From the NCBI GenBank assembly GCA_946807835.1, contig OX327686.1, positions 10,726,001 through 10,790,000 on the forward strand: a stretch of DNA of 64,000 bases. Reading direction: 5' to 3'. Below are positions 1 through 12,689 of the stretch, in pieces. Within the stretch, counting starts at the first letter, position 1. Every line of letters starts with the position of its first letter. The DNA is from Ailanthus altissimus. Lineage: Eukaryota; Streptophyta; Magnoliopsida; Sapindales; Simaroubaceae. Both the position numbers and the translations under genes were made by a program. The notes under the pieces were generated by a model that saw only the letters and a list, made by a program, of their open reading frames with translations, was not told where the DNA came from and did not search any database.

Positions 1-889
1 AGCATTGAACCCAAAATCTCTAGATTTTTCATTTTTAGGCCACTTGCATAATTAGGAACATGGTGTAATTGATTAAGAAATCTATAAAAGGGAGAGTCAA
101 GGTTCACACTCAGGGGAAGCTACTAAATTCAAGCAATCAGACTTATATAAACATAATTCAAGCAATCAGAACTTCAAAAATAATTTTCGACCTTATGTAT
201 TTTTTTTGATTCTGTATTTTTTAAGCTCAGAATTTTTGACTTAGGCATCAAAAGGTATTTATTGGAAACAACCACACTAGTGCAGCCTTAACTATATTTG
301 TGAGATTAGTTGGAGATTTTAGATGTCACGAGGAAGAACTTGGGAGGCACATTTAGTACTTAGCATGAAGGGTCATTTGAATTATATCTTTTGACTGATG
401 ACCAAGCTAGTAGCAGAGGACTAGGATCAACAAATTGGAGTCATCTATAAAGAACGATGCAAAAAGTCATGGTAACCACTAATTCACGATTGAGTAAGAA
501 GGTAACATAGGGAAAGGTGGCGACATGCTCATAAGAAAAAGATTAGAGTAACGCACGAAGTTTAGACCTAAAAATTTCAAGTGAAATATACTAGCAAAAG
601 GAGTGGAATGAAAATGTCGATCACTCGGAGGATTAGTAAGAAGGTTCAGAGTGAAAGCAAAATTTAGAGAGAACTAGAAGAGACGATAAGAAAGAGGGGG
701 CGACAAGAAAGTTGTTGGAGTACTTTTTAGATACCTAATGGAAGTTGAACAAAAATCAGGTAGAGAAAGACATTACTAATCCATTAACCAGGCCTTTAGG
801 CACCCAGAACATCGTCATACATATTGAAGTAATAGAAGTAAGACGAAGATGCAATTGGTAGGAGAAATAGAAGTAGGCTTAGGGTAAGG
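1..889 (+). pseudogene. Decayed retroelement sequence with possible copia pol C-terminus
   Basis: No open gene is present. Around 750-850, plus-strand translation gives KDITNPLTRPLGTQ followed by VRRRCNW and a stop. This resembles the end of Ty1/copia polyproteins, where a 'VADPLTKPL' block is followed by a short tail and a tryptophan near the terminus. The upstream 300-700 stretch is purine-rich and shows no clear domain. The match rests on a few residues, so it is a weak call. The first 300 bases show nothing recognisable. Confidence 0.3.
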
Positions 890-2246
890 TTGAAAGTATT
901 TTTACGTATGGTATTTTTAATTTTAATTTAAACATCACACATGTATATTTTCCAAAACAAAATATAAATAATACATCTAATTACATTAATGAGATAAAAA
1001 AGAATTCATACTTGAAGTGTGCTTTTATGCAATTCTAGTCAAGAAAAAGGTGAGATTCCTTAAAGCTAAAACAGTAGCTTTTTATTCTCAACGGAAATAT
1101 AATAGAAACAACTATTGCTTCATTATTATTAATTGGCCCTCTATATTTATTTGTTGTTATTTAGCTTGCATTCAACAAATGAATTGAGGTCCTTTATATA
1201 GCTAAGTCCGCCACAAACTCAGCCAATAAAACTTGAATTAGTGGCCACAAAAAAAAAAAAAAAATGACAAGGCATTTCAAAATTTCATTTCATGCTTAGA
1301 TTTGCTTGGTGTCCACCAGCTTGTAAAGTGGCCAAATACAAGCATAAGAAATGGCAATTATATTTGTTAAATATGCTACCTTCTCCTAGAAAAATAGCAT
1401 AACAAGTCATGCTTTTACTTATGACTAATATTTGACGATCTCATGCTTAAAGAAAAGCATGACTAAGCATGCTAAATGCTTAACACACACATGGCCGAAT
1501 TTTGGCTTGTTATGCCACAAATTACAATTCAATTCATTTAGCCAAATTATGTATAACACTTAATAAATTAATGGTTCAATTAAAACATGCCATGTGTCAT
1601 GCCATTACAAATTAATGGCATGACATGTGACATTTTTTGGAAATGATGAAGTCGCAAGTCTCATTTACTAATATTTTGAACTTAACACTTAAACCCTGTC
1701 ATTTCCCTGAGAAATTCTAAAATAATTTTGAATTTTCAAGAACTTCCCATATCAAACTATTTGCTCTATTATACTGCCTCAGTGCACAACGAATATACTT
1801 TATATAGTAAGACTCCCTAGGTTCACATCAGTTTTATCTTATGAAACTTTTCTATAAGTCTATAATCGATACCTTACACACACGTTATAGAAGTAATAAA
1901 ACAACGTGTTAAACCATACAAGTTGAGGTGATTACATATTCGTATAATCTCTCTGTCGTGTAGATCCTAAAAGAGCGGAGACGGATCTCATATCTAAACA
2001 CACTAGACTCCATGAGCATCGAACAATACCCAGCTGTCAAACCATGAAAGGTCTCTGACATGTGTGGAACCTAAGTATGGTGGATCACTTACAAGCCCAT
2101 TGTGTTGCTCAGGTCAAAAGACCATGAATAATATTCAAATCGAGATGATCATTTATTGACGGCTTTATGAGATGTCTATTGGAGATTCTCATTGAGTTTG
2201 TTCAGTACCAAGTCCTCATTGAATATCAGTATGTCTATACTAAAAA

Positions 2247-5200
2247 TGCTAATTAATCTACAGTGTATACATGTGATATTAGTGTTCAGATGGCATACAT
2301 ATGCATAAAATACGCAATGGAAGTGTAAAATAATGTTATGAACACAATTTATACTTTTAATTATATTAAAACATTGATTGAGAAATGTTTACCTTTGAAG
2401 CATTTGGATTATATTTTCAAAGAATTCCCCCAAAGTGCAACTCGTAGGTAGTTTTAGTGATCAACAAGTAGGTTTGATCAGTTAGACAGCAACTTGAATT
2501 TAATAATATGATTTAACTCTTTAAACCACTTGATTAACACTTAATCATGGAGTTTAACTCTTGAACTATTTAAAAGACTAAAAAGTAATTGATATATTTA
2601 TTCTAGTTCAACACTTTGAACAACAAATATTCCATCAATTGTTTGTGATTTAGTTGGCTGAAAATCAAGAAATGAAAATGAGATGAGCTTCCTTTTGTTT
2701 TCTTTGCTTTTTAACACTTAAGGACCAAAACAAATGTTTCTCACCATTTCCTTTATCCATGGCCAGCCACACATTTTGATTATATATCAAATTTGAATTG
2801 CTTTTGCATTAATTTAATATTTGTTTATTTAACCTTAGTTAAGTTTAACTAATTCAAAATTAACTATTAACTTAAGCTTAGTTAAGTAAGCTTAACACTT
2901 AAGTTTAGTTAGATATTTAGATTAATCTAACCTTAGTTAAATTTTGACCTAGATTAGATTTAGGATTATTTAACTATTAAATAATCTAAATATCCAATTA
3001 ACCTAACTTAATGGTTAACTATTAACCATTGTCAAGTCAATAATTTACTTAACAATTAAATAAATTATTTTGATTATTTATTTAACAAACAAACAAATAA
3101 ATATTTTAAGTATTAACAATTAAATAATTAATTAAGAAATATTACCCTTAAGGCATCATTTAACCCAACATGGGTCCTATTAAATTCACACTTGAATTAA
3201 CTTATCTGAAGACTCATTATGTGTCACGTGTCACCATTTAATCGGTCAACAATAATTGTTAACTAATTAATGTACTTAACACTTCAATAGGGACACACGC
3301 GCATTCCAAGGGTTCCTGAAACAAATATTTAATTTTGTTAGATTTTTTTGAATTGAACTATTTAATTCGATATGCTACCCTAGTGTACAATAAATACACT
3401 TCATATTGCGAGACTCCTTAGATCTACGTTTGATTCGTCAAATGAAACTATTTTATGAGTCTATAATTGATGCCTCACACTTACGTCATGGATATTACAA
3501 ATCAGCGCGTTAGACCATAAAAGTTGAGGTCAAAACGCATACGTATAATCCTGTCGAGGATCTAATATACGTGGGTGTATGCATGTGTAATAGTATTTAT
3601 TATATAAAATACGTATCTCATACATATTTAGCGCTGCAAAATAATTAAATTATACAATAAATAATATATTAATTACATTAATATATTTGAAGGGTTGAAA
3701 AATTACCAAAACGTGTAATATTTTATACGTGTATCCTGAGAGTTCGCCTGAAAACTAACCAGTTAGCAGTTCTAGTCACCAACTCGGTGGACTTGATAAT
3801 CTAGAACAGCAGCTCCAAATCTAGCACTAGACTTAACTCTTAAACCATTTGAATTTATTTTTTCCTTAATCAACTCTTTGATTAATAAAATAAATTTCTG
3901 GTTGTTGTAACTGGTAGCCAATAATAAAGATAATTTATAAACTAGTTTCAACATTTAAAACCAATTCACTAGAGATTAAATCTCTTCTTTTCTTCACCTA
4001 TTTGCTTGGCCACCAAATAGAAACCAAAAACAACAAATTGCATTTTTTTTCAAAGCAACAACCGAAAATGGAAAAAAATGAAGCAATTCTCTAAATGCTT
4101 CCAACGGATTCACACATATATATCTCATATGTATTAAACTAATAATATAATATATTAAAATATTATACTTGGCCACCAAATTAAAATAATAATATTATTA
4201 TAATAAATAATAATATAATATAAAAAATAGATGACAACTAAATGTCATTATATAATATAATAATATAATATAATATATAATAATGAGTTATTTATGATTA
4301 TTTAACAATTAAATAATCATTGTGTAAACTTACCATTTTGCCATTCTTGAATAGTTACCAAGTATACCCCTTAGTGGATCTCACCATACCTACACTTAGG
4401 TAAACTCAATCGAGGGTCTATAATGTACCACGTGTCATTATACAATTAGTAAATAATAATTATTGACTAATTGTTGTATTTAACGTTTAAATACAAACAC
4501 GTACATATTCCTGTGGTAGTGCTGTATATTACTGGATTAAACAATTTAATCTAGTATGCTGCCTCAGTGCTCAACGAGTACACTCTATATCGCGGGACTC
4601 TCTAGGTTCATGCCCGATTCGTCAAATAAAACTATTTTATGCGTCCGTGAACATTGCCCCACTCACACGTCACGAAAATACAAATCAGCGCATCGACCAT
4701 TCAAGCTAAGGTCACAATGCATACGTATAGTCCTTCCATCATGATATCCTGAATGTGCAGGGATATAGATTATCACTGTCAAATCCCCATGTGCTCATCC
4801 ATATCATATCCCCAGACTTGTATTTCACAAAATAATATGTTCAAACTCTTTTGCCATATTGTCACACCTTGATAGAAACTCTTTCATGGGATAAATGCTT
4901 GTGGCCACAAAACTTTTTGAGATATAGTCTCGAAGCATCTGGATATCTAACTCCATATGCGAGCTGACGGATCCCATATCTATACATACCAGACTCCATA
5001 AGTATCGGACTATACCCAGCGACACCCAACAGTCACACTATGAAAGAACTGTGACATGCATGGAACCAAAGTATGATGGATCAGTTACAAGCCCACTGTA
5101 GCACTCAGGTCAAAGGTCCACGTATACTACTCAACTCGAGAGGACCCTCTGTTGACGGCTTATATAAGGTATTTATCGGAGGCTCTTGTGAGTCCGTCCT

Positions 5201-6632
5201 ATATTTAATCCTAACTAGATACCCATTTATCAATACAAGCTCCAAGCTCACGGTCGGTTAGGAACAACCATATATACTATATAGGTATGACATATGATGA
5301 TCTATATAAAGATATCCACCAACAGACCCGCGTTGGCGGAAATAGATCAGAGACAATATTCGAGAATATACTTGTACAACTGACATTTCTTGGCACCTGT
5401 TTGCAACTCTTGTAACTATGCAGTTACTAGTATATTCTTGGGTCTATGTCTCATTACAGGCAAGACTTCAACTCTTGGATCTTTACTGAGTATTATAATC
5501 GGCTAATAATTAGTTTTACTAACATTTAACATTTATATCTCTCAACGTGGCCAATTGTGAGCCTTTATCTAAGCTCATTTAGATTAAATCTGAACTCCTT
5601 CAGATCATATAATGTCTGTAATGTTACAATGTATAGTACCATATAAATATGTATTAGTGATTTAATGAGAATATATACTTGTATAAATAATAAGTATATG
5701 TACATTCAGGGATGACACGTAAGCACCAACCTTAACAAATCCTTCTATCACTTTTACCTTGGATGAGCAAGGATATAGATCAGCATTGTCAAATTTTCAT
5801 GTGCTCATTCATGAACTTATCTCCAAATTCGTATCTCGATGAACAATATAAATAAACACTTTTGTTATACTGTTCAACCTTTTGGGAAACTCATTTTCTG
5901 GGTTTATTGATCATGACTATAACACTTTCTGAGATACAATCTCGAAGCATTTAATATACAACCCACTTATATGAGCTGACAGATTTTGTATTTACATACA
6001 ACGGACTCCATGAGCATCGGACCACACCAGCAACATGTAGCAGTCAAACCATGAAAGGTCTCTGACATCCATGGAACTAAAGTATGGTGTATCACCCATA
6101 AGTCCACAATGACACTCAAGTTAAAGGACCACATATACTACTCAACTCGAAAGGACCTACCATTAATGGTTTCATAAAATATCTATTGGGGTTCTCGTGA
6201 TTTTGTATAGTATTTAGTCCTAACTGAATAAATGTATATCTATACTAGTTCTAAGATCATGGTCAGCTAAAAATAATCATCTGTACCCTGCAAATATAGA
6301 TATACACTGAATTATATGAAAAGAGATTCACCGATAGACTTGCATTGGTGAAAATAGACCAGGAACAAAATATTTAAGAACATACTTGCATGATGACATT
6401 TTTTAGCACCTATTGTAACTATGTCATTATTAGCGTACCCTCAGATCTTTGTCTTATTATAGACAAGGTTCTAACTCCTTAGATCTGAATCCTTTGAGAT
6501 CATACAATGTCTATAATATGACAAGCATCATCACTATTTAATAAAGAGTATTAGTAATTTAATAAAATACACATTGTATAAATATTATCAAATAATATTT
6601 ATAAAAATAAAGATGGCACGTAAATACATACA
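2247..6632 (-). mobile_element. Copia-lineage LTR B nested in A (pieces 2247-3551 and 5743-6632)
   Basis: The left piece starts TGCTAATTAATCTACAG, aligning with the start of LTR C. It continues through the GACTCCTTAGATCTACG block near 3411 to CGTATAATCC at 3551. The right piece resumes with AATCCTTCTATCAC at 5738 and ends GGCACGTAAATACATACA near 6632. The two pieces sum to about 2190 bp, close to LTR C (2186 bp) and the Copia-2 3' LTR (2171 bp), so B is a full-length LTR. The flanks CTAAA (left) and CTAAT (right) may be an imperfect target duplication. Confidence 0.75.
3552..5737 (-). mobile_element. Solo copia-lineage LTR C nested in LTR B, target duplication AATCC
   Basis: On the plus strand the element reads TGTCGAGGATC ... 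CACCAACCTTAACA, with TG/CA ends. It is bounded by exact 5-bp copies of AATCC at 3547-3551 and 5738-5742. Read on the minus strand it starts TGTTAAGGTTGGTGCTTACG, similar to the Copia-1 LTR start TGTTAGAGATGGTGTTTACG. There is no gag-pol between its ends, so it is a solo LTR formed by recombination. Its flanks are the two halves of LTR B. A very AT-rich patch of TAATAATATAA runs lies at about 4140-4290. Small open frames inside it are fortuitous. Confidence 0.88.
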
Positions 6633-7115
6633 CTAATATATACGAGCTTTCACTAAACTCATGGTCTATTAAGATTAACCATCTGGACCATCTAAATATA
6701 GATATACATTGATCTATATTTGATAAGTTCTTCACCAACAGACCTGCATCAGTAAAATAGATTAGGAATATAATATTTGATAACATATTTGTACAATGAC
6801 ATTATCTAGCACTATGAGAAACCCTTTTGTAACTATATCATTACTAATATACGCTCGGGTCTTTGTCCTATTTTAGACAAGGCTTTAACTCTTTAAATTT
6901 TGCTGAATTTTATAACCTGCTAACTCTTAACAAATATGACTATCAACGTTGCTAACTCATAACCTTGAACTCCTTCAGATCATACAATATCTAAAATGCT
7001 ACAAGTATCTTACCATATATATATATATATAATAATAAAAATTTTATTCGAAATGCTTTTTATATAAATATTAAATAATTAACATTCATACAATATTGAA
7101 ATGACACATAAGCAC

Positions 7116-7699
7116 CATTTTCAATAGAGGGCCTCAAGACTAACCATAATAGTGGCTGAGGAGTGAGAGGTTGCTTAGAAGAAAAGATGGTAGAGCTTTA
7201 GTTAGATCACATATTAAGGACTCAGACTAGACGACGAACCATGCTCTAGAAAAAGGTGAAAAGTCAGAACTGTTAAAGGATGTGTTGGTTCAAAACGATA
7301 ATTTCATATAACTTGTTAAAAGATGTAATTCGATACCTGTTATTTTGGGTCATTCATTTTTAACAACTTCTAATACTTTGATTAATTGCAGGAATAGAGT
7401 AATAAAGTTTTCATTTAGGAATATGACATTATAGCTTAATATTTTCAATATATGTAAGCAACCACATGAAGAGGAGGATGAAAGTAAAGAAGCCAACATG
7501 CTTGAAACTATTGTGGAATATCAATTAAAAAAAAAGAGTTTTACTGATCTCTTAGAAAGTTGTTTAATGAATTTATATGAGTCAGATATGCAATTAGATC
7601 TTGAAATTTCTAATGTATGTTCTTTACTTCATTGCAGACCCGTGATAAAAAATAAAGGATGGAAACTAAAGTTTGAAGAATTATGAGAAAAGGAAAATA
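7116..7699 (+). other. Unassigned stretch, probably 5' part of Athila-1 internal region
   Basis: No confident domain. A short open frame at 7498-7686 lies directly upstream of the conserved linker that precedes Athila reverse transcriptase (LDLKPLFEGLEYAFI at about 7723). In intact Athila elements this position is the protease-RT linker, often acidic and leucine-rich, which fits loosely. Nothing else is recognised between LTR A and this point. Confidence 0.35.
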
Positions 7700-8687
7700 G
7701 GTAGGAGGAAACTCCAAAGTTGGATTTAAAACCTTTATTTGAAGGGCTGGAATATGCATTTATAAGAGAGAAAGAAACTTATATAGTAGTAATTTCTTCT
7801 ACATCTATACTCACAAGCGAACACGAAGGTAAGTTACTTAAATTATTAAAAATAAATAAAAATGCAATAAGGTAGACTTTAAAAGGCATAAAAGACATTA
7901 ATCCTTTAATTTGCACATATTGAATACACATAGAGGATAATGCTAGAACTTTTCAATAATCTCAAAAGAGATTAAACCTAAATATAAAAGAGGTAATGAG
8001 AGCTGAAATTCTCAAGTTGCTTGAAGTAAAAATTATCTATCCTATCTTAAATAGTAAGTGAATAAGCCCTACTTAGGTTGTACCAAAAAAAATTAGAATC
8101 ACGGTCATTGAAAATGAAAAAAGCAAGTTAATACAAACGTGAGTCACATCTAGTTTGAAGATGTGCATAGATTTTAGAAAGTTGAACTCTGCCACTAGAA
8201 AAGACCAATTCTCTTTACTATTTCTTGACCAAATTTTAGAAAAAGTAGCAGGACATCCCTATTATTACTTTTCAGATGGCTATTCTGGCTATTATCAAAT
8301 CCCTCATACACTAGATGACTAAGAAAAGACTACCTTCACATGCCCTTTTAAAACCTTTGCTTTTAGAATAATATCTTTTGGACTTTGTAATGCTCCAGTA
8401 ACATTTCAAAGATGTATGTTAAGAATTTTTAGTGATATGGTTAAGCATTATTTAGAAGTTTTCATTAATGATTTAACTGTGTTTGAAAATTCTTTTGATA
8501 ATTATCTTAAAAACTTGAGAGAGGTCTTAAAAAGATGTGAAGAAAAAGGCTTTGTGTTGAATTAGAAAAAATGTCATTACATGGTCACTTATGAAATTAT
8601 TTTTGGGACATGTAGCATCTTCTAAAGGAATTGAAGTAGATAAGGCAAAATTCAAACTCATTTCCCATTTACCCTTACAAAAAATAG
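7700..8687 (+). pseudogene. Athila-1 reverse transcriptase (5' part of pol), degenerate
   Basis: Conceptual translation follows the Athila pol order: LKPLFEGLEYAFI, then EHEGKLLKLLKINKNAI, then KEVMRAEILKLLEVKIIYPI, then CIDFRKLNSATRKDQFSL, then DGYSGYYQIPH, TTFTCPFKTFAFR, SFGLCNAPVTFQRCM, and finally VFINDLTVFENSFDNYL. These are the fingers and palm of a Ty3/gypsy reverse transcriptase, which copies element RNA to DNA. In-frame stops occur throughout. The catalytic block normally reads F(M/V)DD; here it reads FIND, so one catalytic aspartate is lost. The frame ends at 8687 where Copia-1 inserted; RNase H resumes at 13743. Confidence 0.88.
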
Positions 8688-10413
8688 TGTTAGAGATGGT
8701 GTTTACGTACCATTTTGTTTAACAATGATTATTTCGATAATAATTGTAATTCATAATTATACGGTAAGAAACTTGTAACATTTACGAACATTATAGATAT
8801 AAAAGAGTTTAGATTTGATCTAAAGAAGTTTGGGTCAATGCTAAAAGTTATCAATTCTAAAAATTAGAACCTTGTTTGAAATGGGATAAAGACTTAGGAA
8901 TATATTAGTAATGACATAGTTGCAAAGAGTTGCAAATGGTGTTAAAAAATGTCATTATACAGTATGTTCTCAAAAACATCATTTCTAATCTATGGTTACC
9001 GACACGGGTCAATCGGTATTCCTTTTAGATCAGTATATGTCTATATATCTAGATTATCTAGATGGTTAGTTTTAGCAGACCATGGGCTTAACGGAAGTTC
9101 ATATAGGTATACAGGTATTTAGTAAGGATTGGGTGCTGAACAGACTTATGAGGACCTCCAATAGACATCCCATAAAGCCGTCAATGGGGGTCTTATCAAG
9201 TTAAGTAGTATTTGTGATCCTTTAACTTGAGCACTACGGTAAGCTTGTGAGTGTTCCACCATACTTTGGTTCTACGCATGTAAGAGACATTTTACAGTCT
9301 GACCACTAGGTGTCATTGGGTATGGTCTGATGCTCATGGAGATTGGTGTGCGTAGATATAAAATTCGTTAGCTCATATAGGTGAGTTGTATATTATGATG
9401 CTTCAAGAATTATATTTTAGGAAGACTTTTGGCCAAAAGCACAAAACCCTGAAAAAAAGTTTTTTGTAGGGTTAAATAATATCACAAAATTATTTGCAGA
9501 TATTATTTTATGGAAATAAAAATCTAGAGATAAGTTCACAGTTGAGCATATAGAGATTTGACGGTGATTGTCCATATCTTTGCTATTTTATGATATAGAT
9601 GACGGAAGGGTTATACGAATATAGTTGGCCTCAACTTGTTGGTTCAACGCTCTGTTCTATATTATTTATAACGTGTGTGTAGGGCATTATTCATGGACTT
9701 GAGGAAGTGTTCTGTAAGAAAAATAAAGATGAACCTAGGGAGTCTAACAATATAAAGTGTACTTGTTGAGTACTATGGTAGTAAGACAGATTAAACAGTT
9801 CGATTCTGGATGATTTCAAAAAGCATGATGCGTTTTAGAACCTCTCTGAAAAGTGAAAAACATACTTTGCAAATGTTGCAAAAAGATCTCTATTGCATGA
9901 CAAAGGAAATCTTAATGACACTTGGCAATATGCATGGGATGTATGAGTGACAAGTGTCAACCATGCAAAGGGTGAGGTGCCTAAAGATTTACAATTGTTG
10001 CATTTAGTCTCTCATATTTGTTAACTATATAAATAAGTTTTGAACTTGTTTTCAATGAGGTCCCTATTTCTAAGTCAACAAAACAGCCTCATTTTGAGAG
10101 GATTTTAAAATTAAATCATGTTGAAAATTAATCAAACATGCTATCATTCTAGAGTTTCAATCCTACCACTTTATTGAAAACTAAAATTGTTCAAGGGTTT
10201 ACTTCAATGTGAGCTCTAAGTAAAGAAATGTCCAAAGGCTTCAAAAGTATGATTTTCTAGACTTGTTAGTGTAACAAGACTTTAATTTCAGTATGTTTGT
10301 TAACTAGGAAATTAGTTTCCAATTCCGCTATGTAATTATGTATGATTGTCATGCATTAGATAAAATGAGCAATGGACACAATCACATGCATGCACTGTGA
10401 ATACACGTTAACA
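8688..10413 (+). repeat. Copia-1 5' LTR
   Basis: 1726 bp, TGTTAGAGATGG ... AATACACGTTAACA. Its terminal 60 bp recur at 13678-13737 (ATTAGATAAAATGAG ... GTTAACA), which proves the 3' boundary. The middle (9050-9800) is the reverse complement of blocks in LTRs A-C and in the Copia-2 LTRs, for example the block around 9300 with GACCACTAGGTGTCATTGG. The primer binding site follows one base after the end. Confidence 0.88.
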
Positions 10414-10414
10414 G

Positions 10415-10426
10415 TGGTATCAAAGC
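10415..10426 (+). promoter_or_regulatory. Copia-1 primer binding site (initiator tRNA-Met type)
   Basis: TGGTATCAAAGC lies one base downstream of the LTR end. The usual plant copia site, complementary to the 3' end of initiator methionine tRNA, begins TGGTATCAGAGC; there is one mismatch here. This is where minus-strand DNA synthesis would be primed. Confidence 0.9.
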
Positions 10427-10499
10427 ATAATTTCGTGTGTTTCTGGGTTAGTGTCGTGTGTTAGGAATGAATAGAATGTGTTAAATCATGTTTTGAAGT

Positions 10500-10960
10500 G
10501 TTGAAAGCGCAGAATTTTAGGTTTTGCCCAAATGAATGCTGGGGTGTTATCCTTGGAATGCTAGGGCGTTTGTCTTTTAGATGAATGTCGTAGTGTTACT
10601 TGGTTTGACGTTAGGGTGTTATAATGTGTAATGCTAGGGTGTTGGTGGTTGCTTGGTGACGTGTTCAAAAGTTGAACGCAGGGACATTATAATGTATAAT
10701 GTTGGCATCAGTAGCAACTCAATGCTGAGGCGTTATTGAGTATAACATTGGGGTGTTGGTGAGTTGATTGTTGATATATTCAAGTGTTGAATGTGACAGC
10801 GTTATAAGGTTGAATGCCAAAGTGAAAAAAAAAAGAGTAAATGTTTTTTTTTTGCTATATATTTCTTTTGCCACTATATTATATAGTATATTCCGAGGTG
10901 TTCAAAGAGTTGAACATCAAGGCGTTCAAAAATTTATAACTAGGGCATTCTAAACAGTAC
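10500..10960 (+). repeat. Copia-1 leader array of degenerate 'AATGCTAGGGTGTTA' words
   Basis: Between the primer binding site and gag, variants of AATGCTAGGGTGTTA recur roughly every 20-30 bp, for example at 10532, 10557, 10631, 10721 and 10746. Words such as GTTGAACGC and GTTGAACATC intersperse with them. The array is non-coding and more GC-rich than its surroundings. The equivalent leader of Copia-2 (about 24170-24310, minus strand) has a similar but more diverged set, which argues for a feature of the family rather than of one copy. Function unknown. Confidence 0.6.
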
Positions 10961-11267
10961 ACCACATTCTGCATATGCATGTGAGCTTTATTTAATACAA
11001 ATATAATTATTATATTATTATATTATATAAACTGTTAATATTTGTTTATGTTGTTAACCACAATGAGAGCCTTACTGGTGGAGGTTAGTTGTGCTTATGT
11101 GAACAAATGTTCTGATTATGAATCAGAACCCGTATGAGATGCAAGAAATTTATTATTATAAATTCAAAAAAATCTCTCTTAATCAGATTGAAATGTATTA
11201 CATTATGAGATAATATTGTACATGGTCTGTTTTGTCAATATGGTAATAATCTTATCAATTCGGTCTT

Positions 11268-11570
11268 TTTTCCGATATCGCTAAACTGTGAGGGAATTGG
11301 TTAGTGTGATTTGGAATATTTCAGTTAAACATGAGATAAGACAAATATAAGTGAAAGTGTAATTCAATATTGCTAAAGCGTGAGGATAATGTCAATAACT
11401 TATATTTGATCATTGACAAGTTAATCTGGAATATATTTACCCAATATTGCTCAAGCGTGTGGATAAAGTATGTTTAAGATCAGAAGTAAGAGTTATATTA
11501 GATGTAATTGATAAGAGTTGTCTACCTTTTAGGTTTTACAAAGGCCAATATTGTTAAAACATGAGCCTTA
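11268..11570 (+). repeat. Copia-1 repeats of CCAATATTGCTAAAGCGTG
   Basis: Four copies of a ~20-bp word meaning 'CCAATATTGCTAAAGCGTGAGG' in variants begin near 11272, 11365, 11440 and 11542, spaced about 75-100 bp. The same word in reverse complement occurs four times in Copia-2 at 23539-23832. The spacers are not obviously related to each other. The location is at the leader/gag junction in both elements. Confidence 0.8.
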
Positions 11571-12689
11571 AGTAGAATGCTGATTGGATTTATATCTCAC
11601 TGTAAAATTTAAAATATTTAAGTTTTCACTTTCTCGTTTGAGAGATTATGAAAAATATGTAAAATAGTGGGAGGACGTTTTTAGATAAAAAATATATACT
11701 AGCTATATCTATAATCTAAAAATGTTAATATTAACGATTAAAAATGAATTCGCTAAACATCTCTTGTCTTGTCTTATAGAGATAAGATAAGAATGAATAC
11801 AAGTAATCTGTTAGAGATACTCATATTAGACACACACGAACTAAAGAGCACTAAAGTAATAATTATAACTTACTCAAAATTTTAGAATTGTTCTAGATTA
11901 AGTATAACTTGAATATATCATAAATCAATAAAAAATAAGAGGTGTTTCTGATAATACTTCTTCTAAAGAGGTTTAAATTATCAGAAAAAAGATAAAGATA
12001 ATTTGAGAGTCAATCAAAAATATATCCTGACCTCAATACCTACTGATATTCAGTAAGCGCAAATGTACACGAATAGTGCAAGTAGTATTATACTCTTTAT
12101 TGAAAGAATTATTTTGATATATCCAAAATCCACAAACGATGAGAATAAATGCAAAGGAAATTATTTCCATTGCAACATTGTTGGATGCTATAATCGTTAC
12201 TGTCCAAGTACCTCGAAATAGACAATATAAACACCTTAGGTGAATGTTTACTAAAATATTGACATTTCATCAGCATTTGATTCTAGAAAAGGTTGTGTAT
12301 TAAATATCACTTACTCCTTTCATATCTATAATTGTTGTATGATTTGAGAAATACTTAAAAAGCTATCGTAAGGAGAAGTTCATCTTCATGTAGGAAATAG
12401 AGATTTCCAGAACGATGAAGTTGTTCAAACTTTTAGTCACTTCTTTCATCTGGTATAAATATAAGATTGTATACTAATTATTTTGTGTTGAACATTATTA
12501 GATAGTTAGTATCTCTTCTTGTGTGAGACATTGAAGGTTATCATGTATATAGAAGAAATTGTTTCTTATATTTATATAATGTTGATAGTGCATCATTAGC
12601 TGAATGTCAGTTGATGAAAGACCATTATAATTAAGATATGATAAGAAATGTCTTGAATAATTTGGTGAACAAATAAAGTAGTAAGCTCA
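11570..12689 (+). pseudogene. Copia-1 gag and protease region, highly decayed
   Basis: The position between the leader repeats and the pre-integrase domain is where gag, the zinc knuckle and protease lie in Ty1/copia elements. Translation shows only short fragments and no clear CCHC or DSG motif. The region is contiguous with the recognisable pol at 12690, so the assignment is by position. Confidence 0.5.

Larger units (their letters stand above)
890..7115 (-). mobile_element. Copia-lineage LTR A, split by LTR B (pieces 890-2246 and 6633-7115)
   Basis: Both pieces match the 3' LTR of Copia-2 at 17417-19587 in order and orientation. The left piece carries the block near 1805 (GACTCCCTAGGTTCACA) and the block near 2050 (CATGAAAGGTCTCTGACATG). 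The right piece resumes at CGAGCTTTCACTAAACTCATGG and runs to GACACATAAGCACC near 7105. Left and right pieces are contiguous in the Copia-2 LTR, so LTR B interrupts A at 2246/6633. The LTR reads on the minus strand. The outer start is uncertain and no target duplication was identified. There is no internal coding sequence beside it, so it is a solo LTR or a remnant. Confidence 0.7.

Noticed and set aside
4140..4290. Origin of replication or matrix attachment region from the AT-rich TAATAATATAA runs
   Set aside because: Simple AT richness inside a solo LTR is not sufficient evidence.
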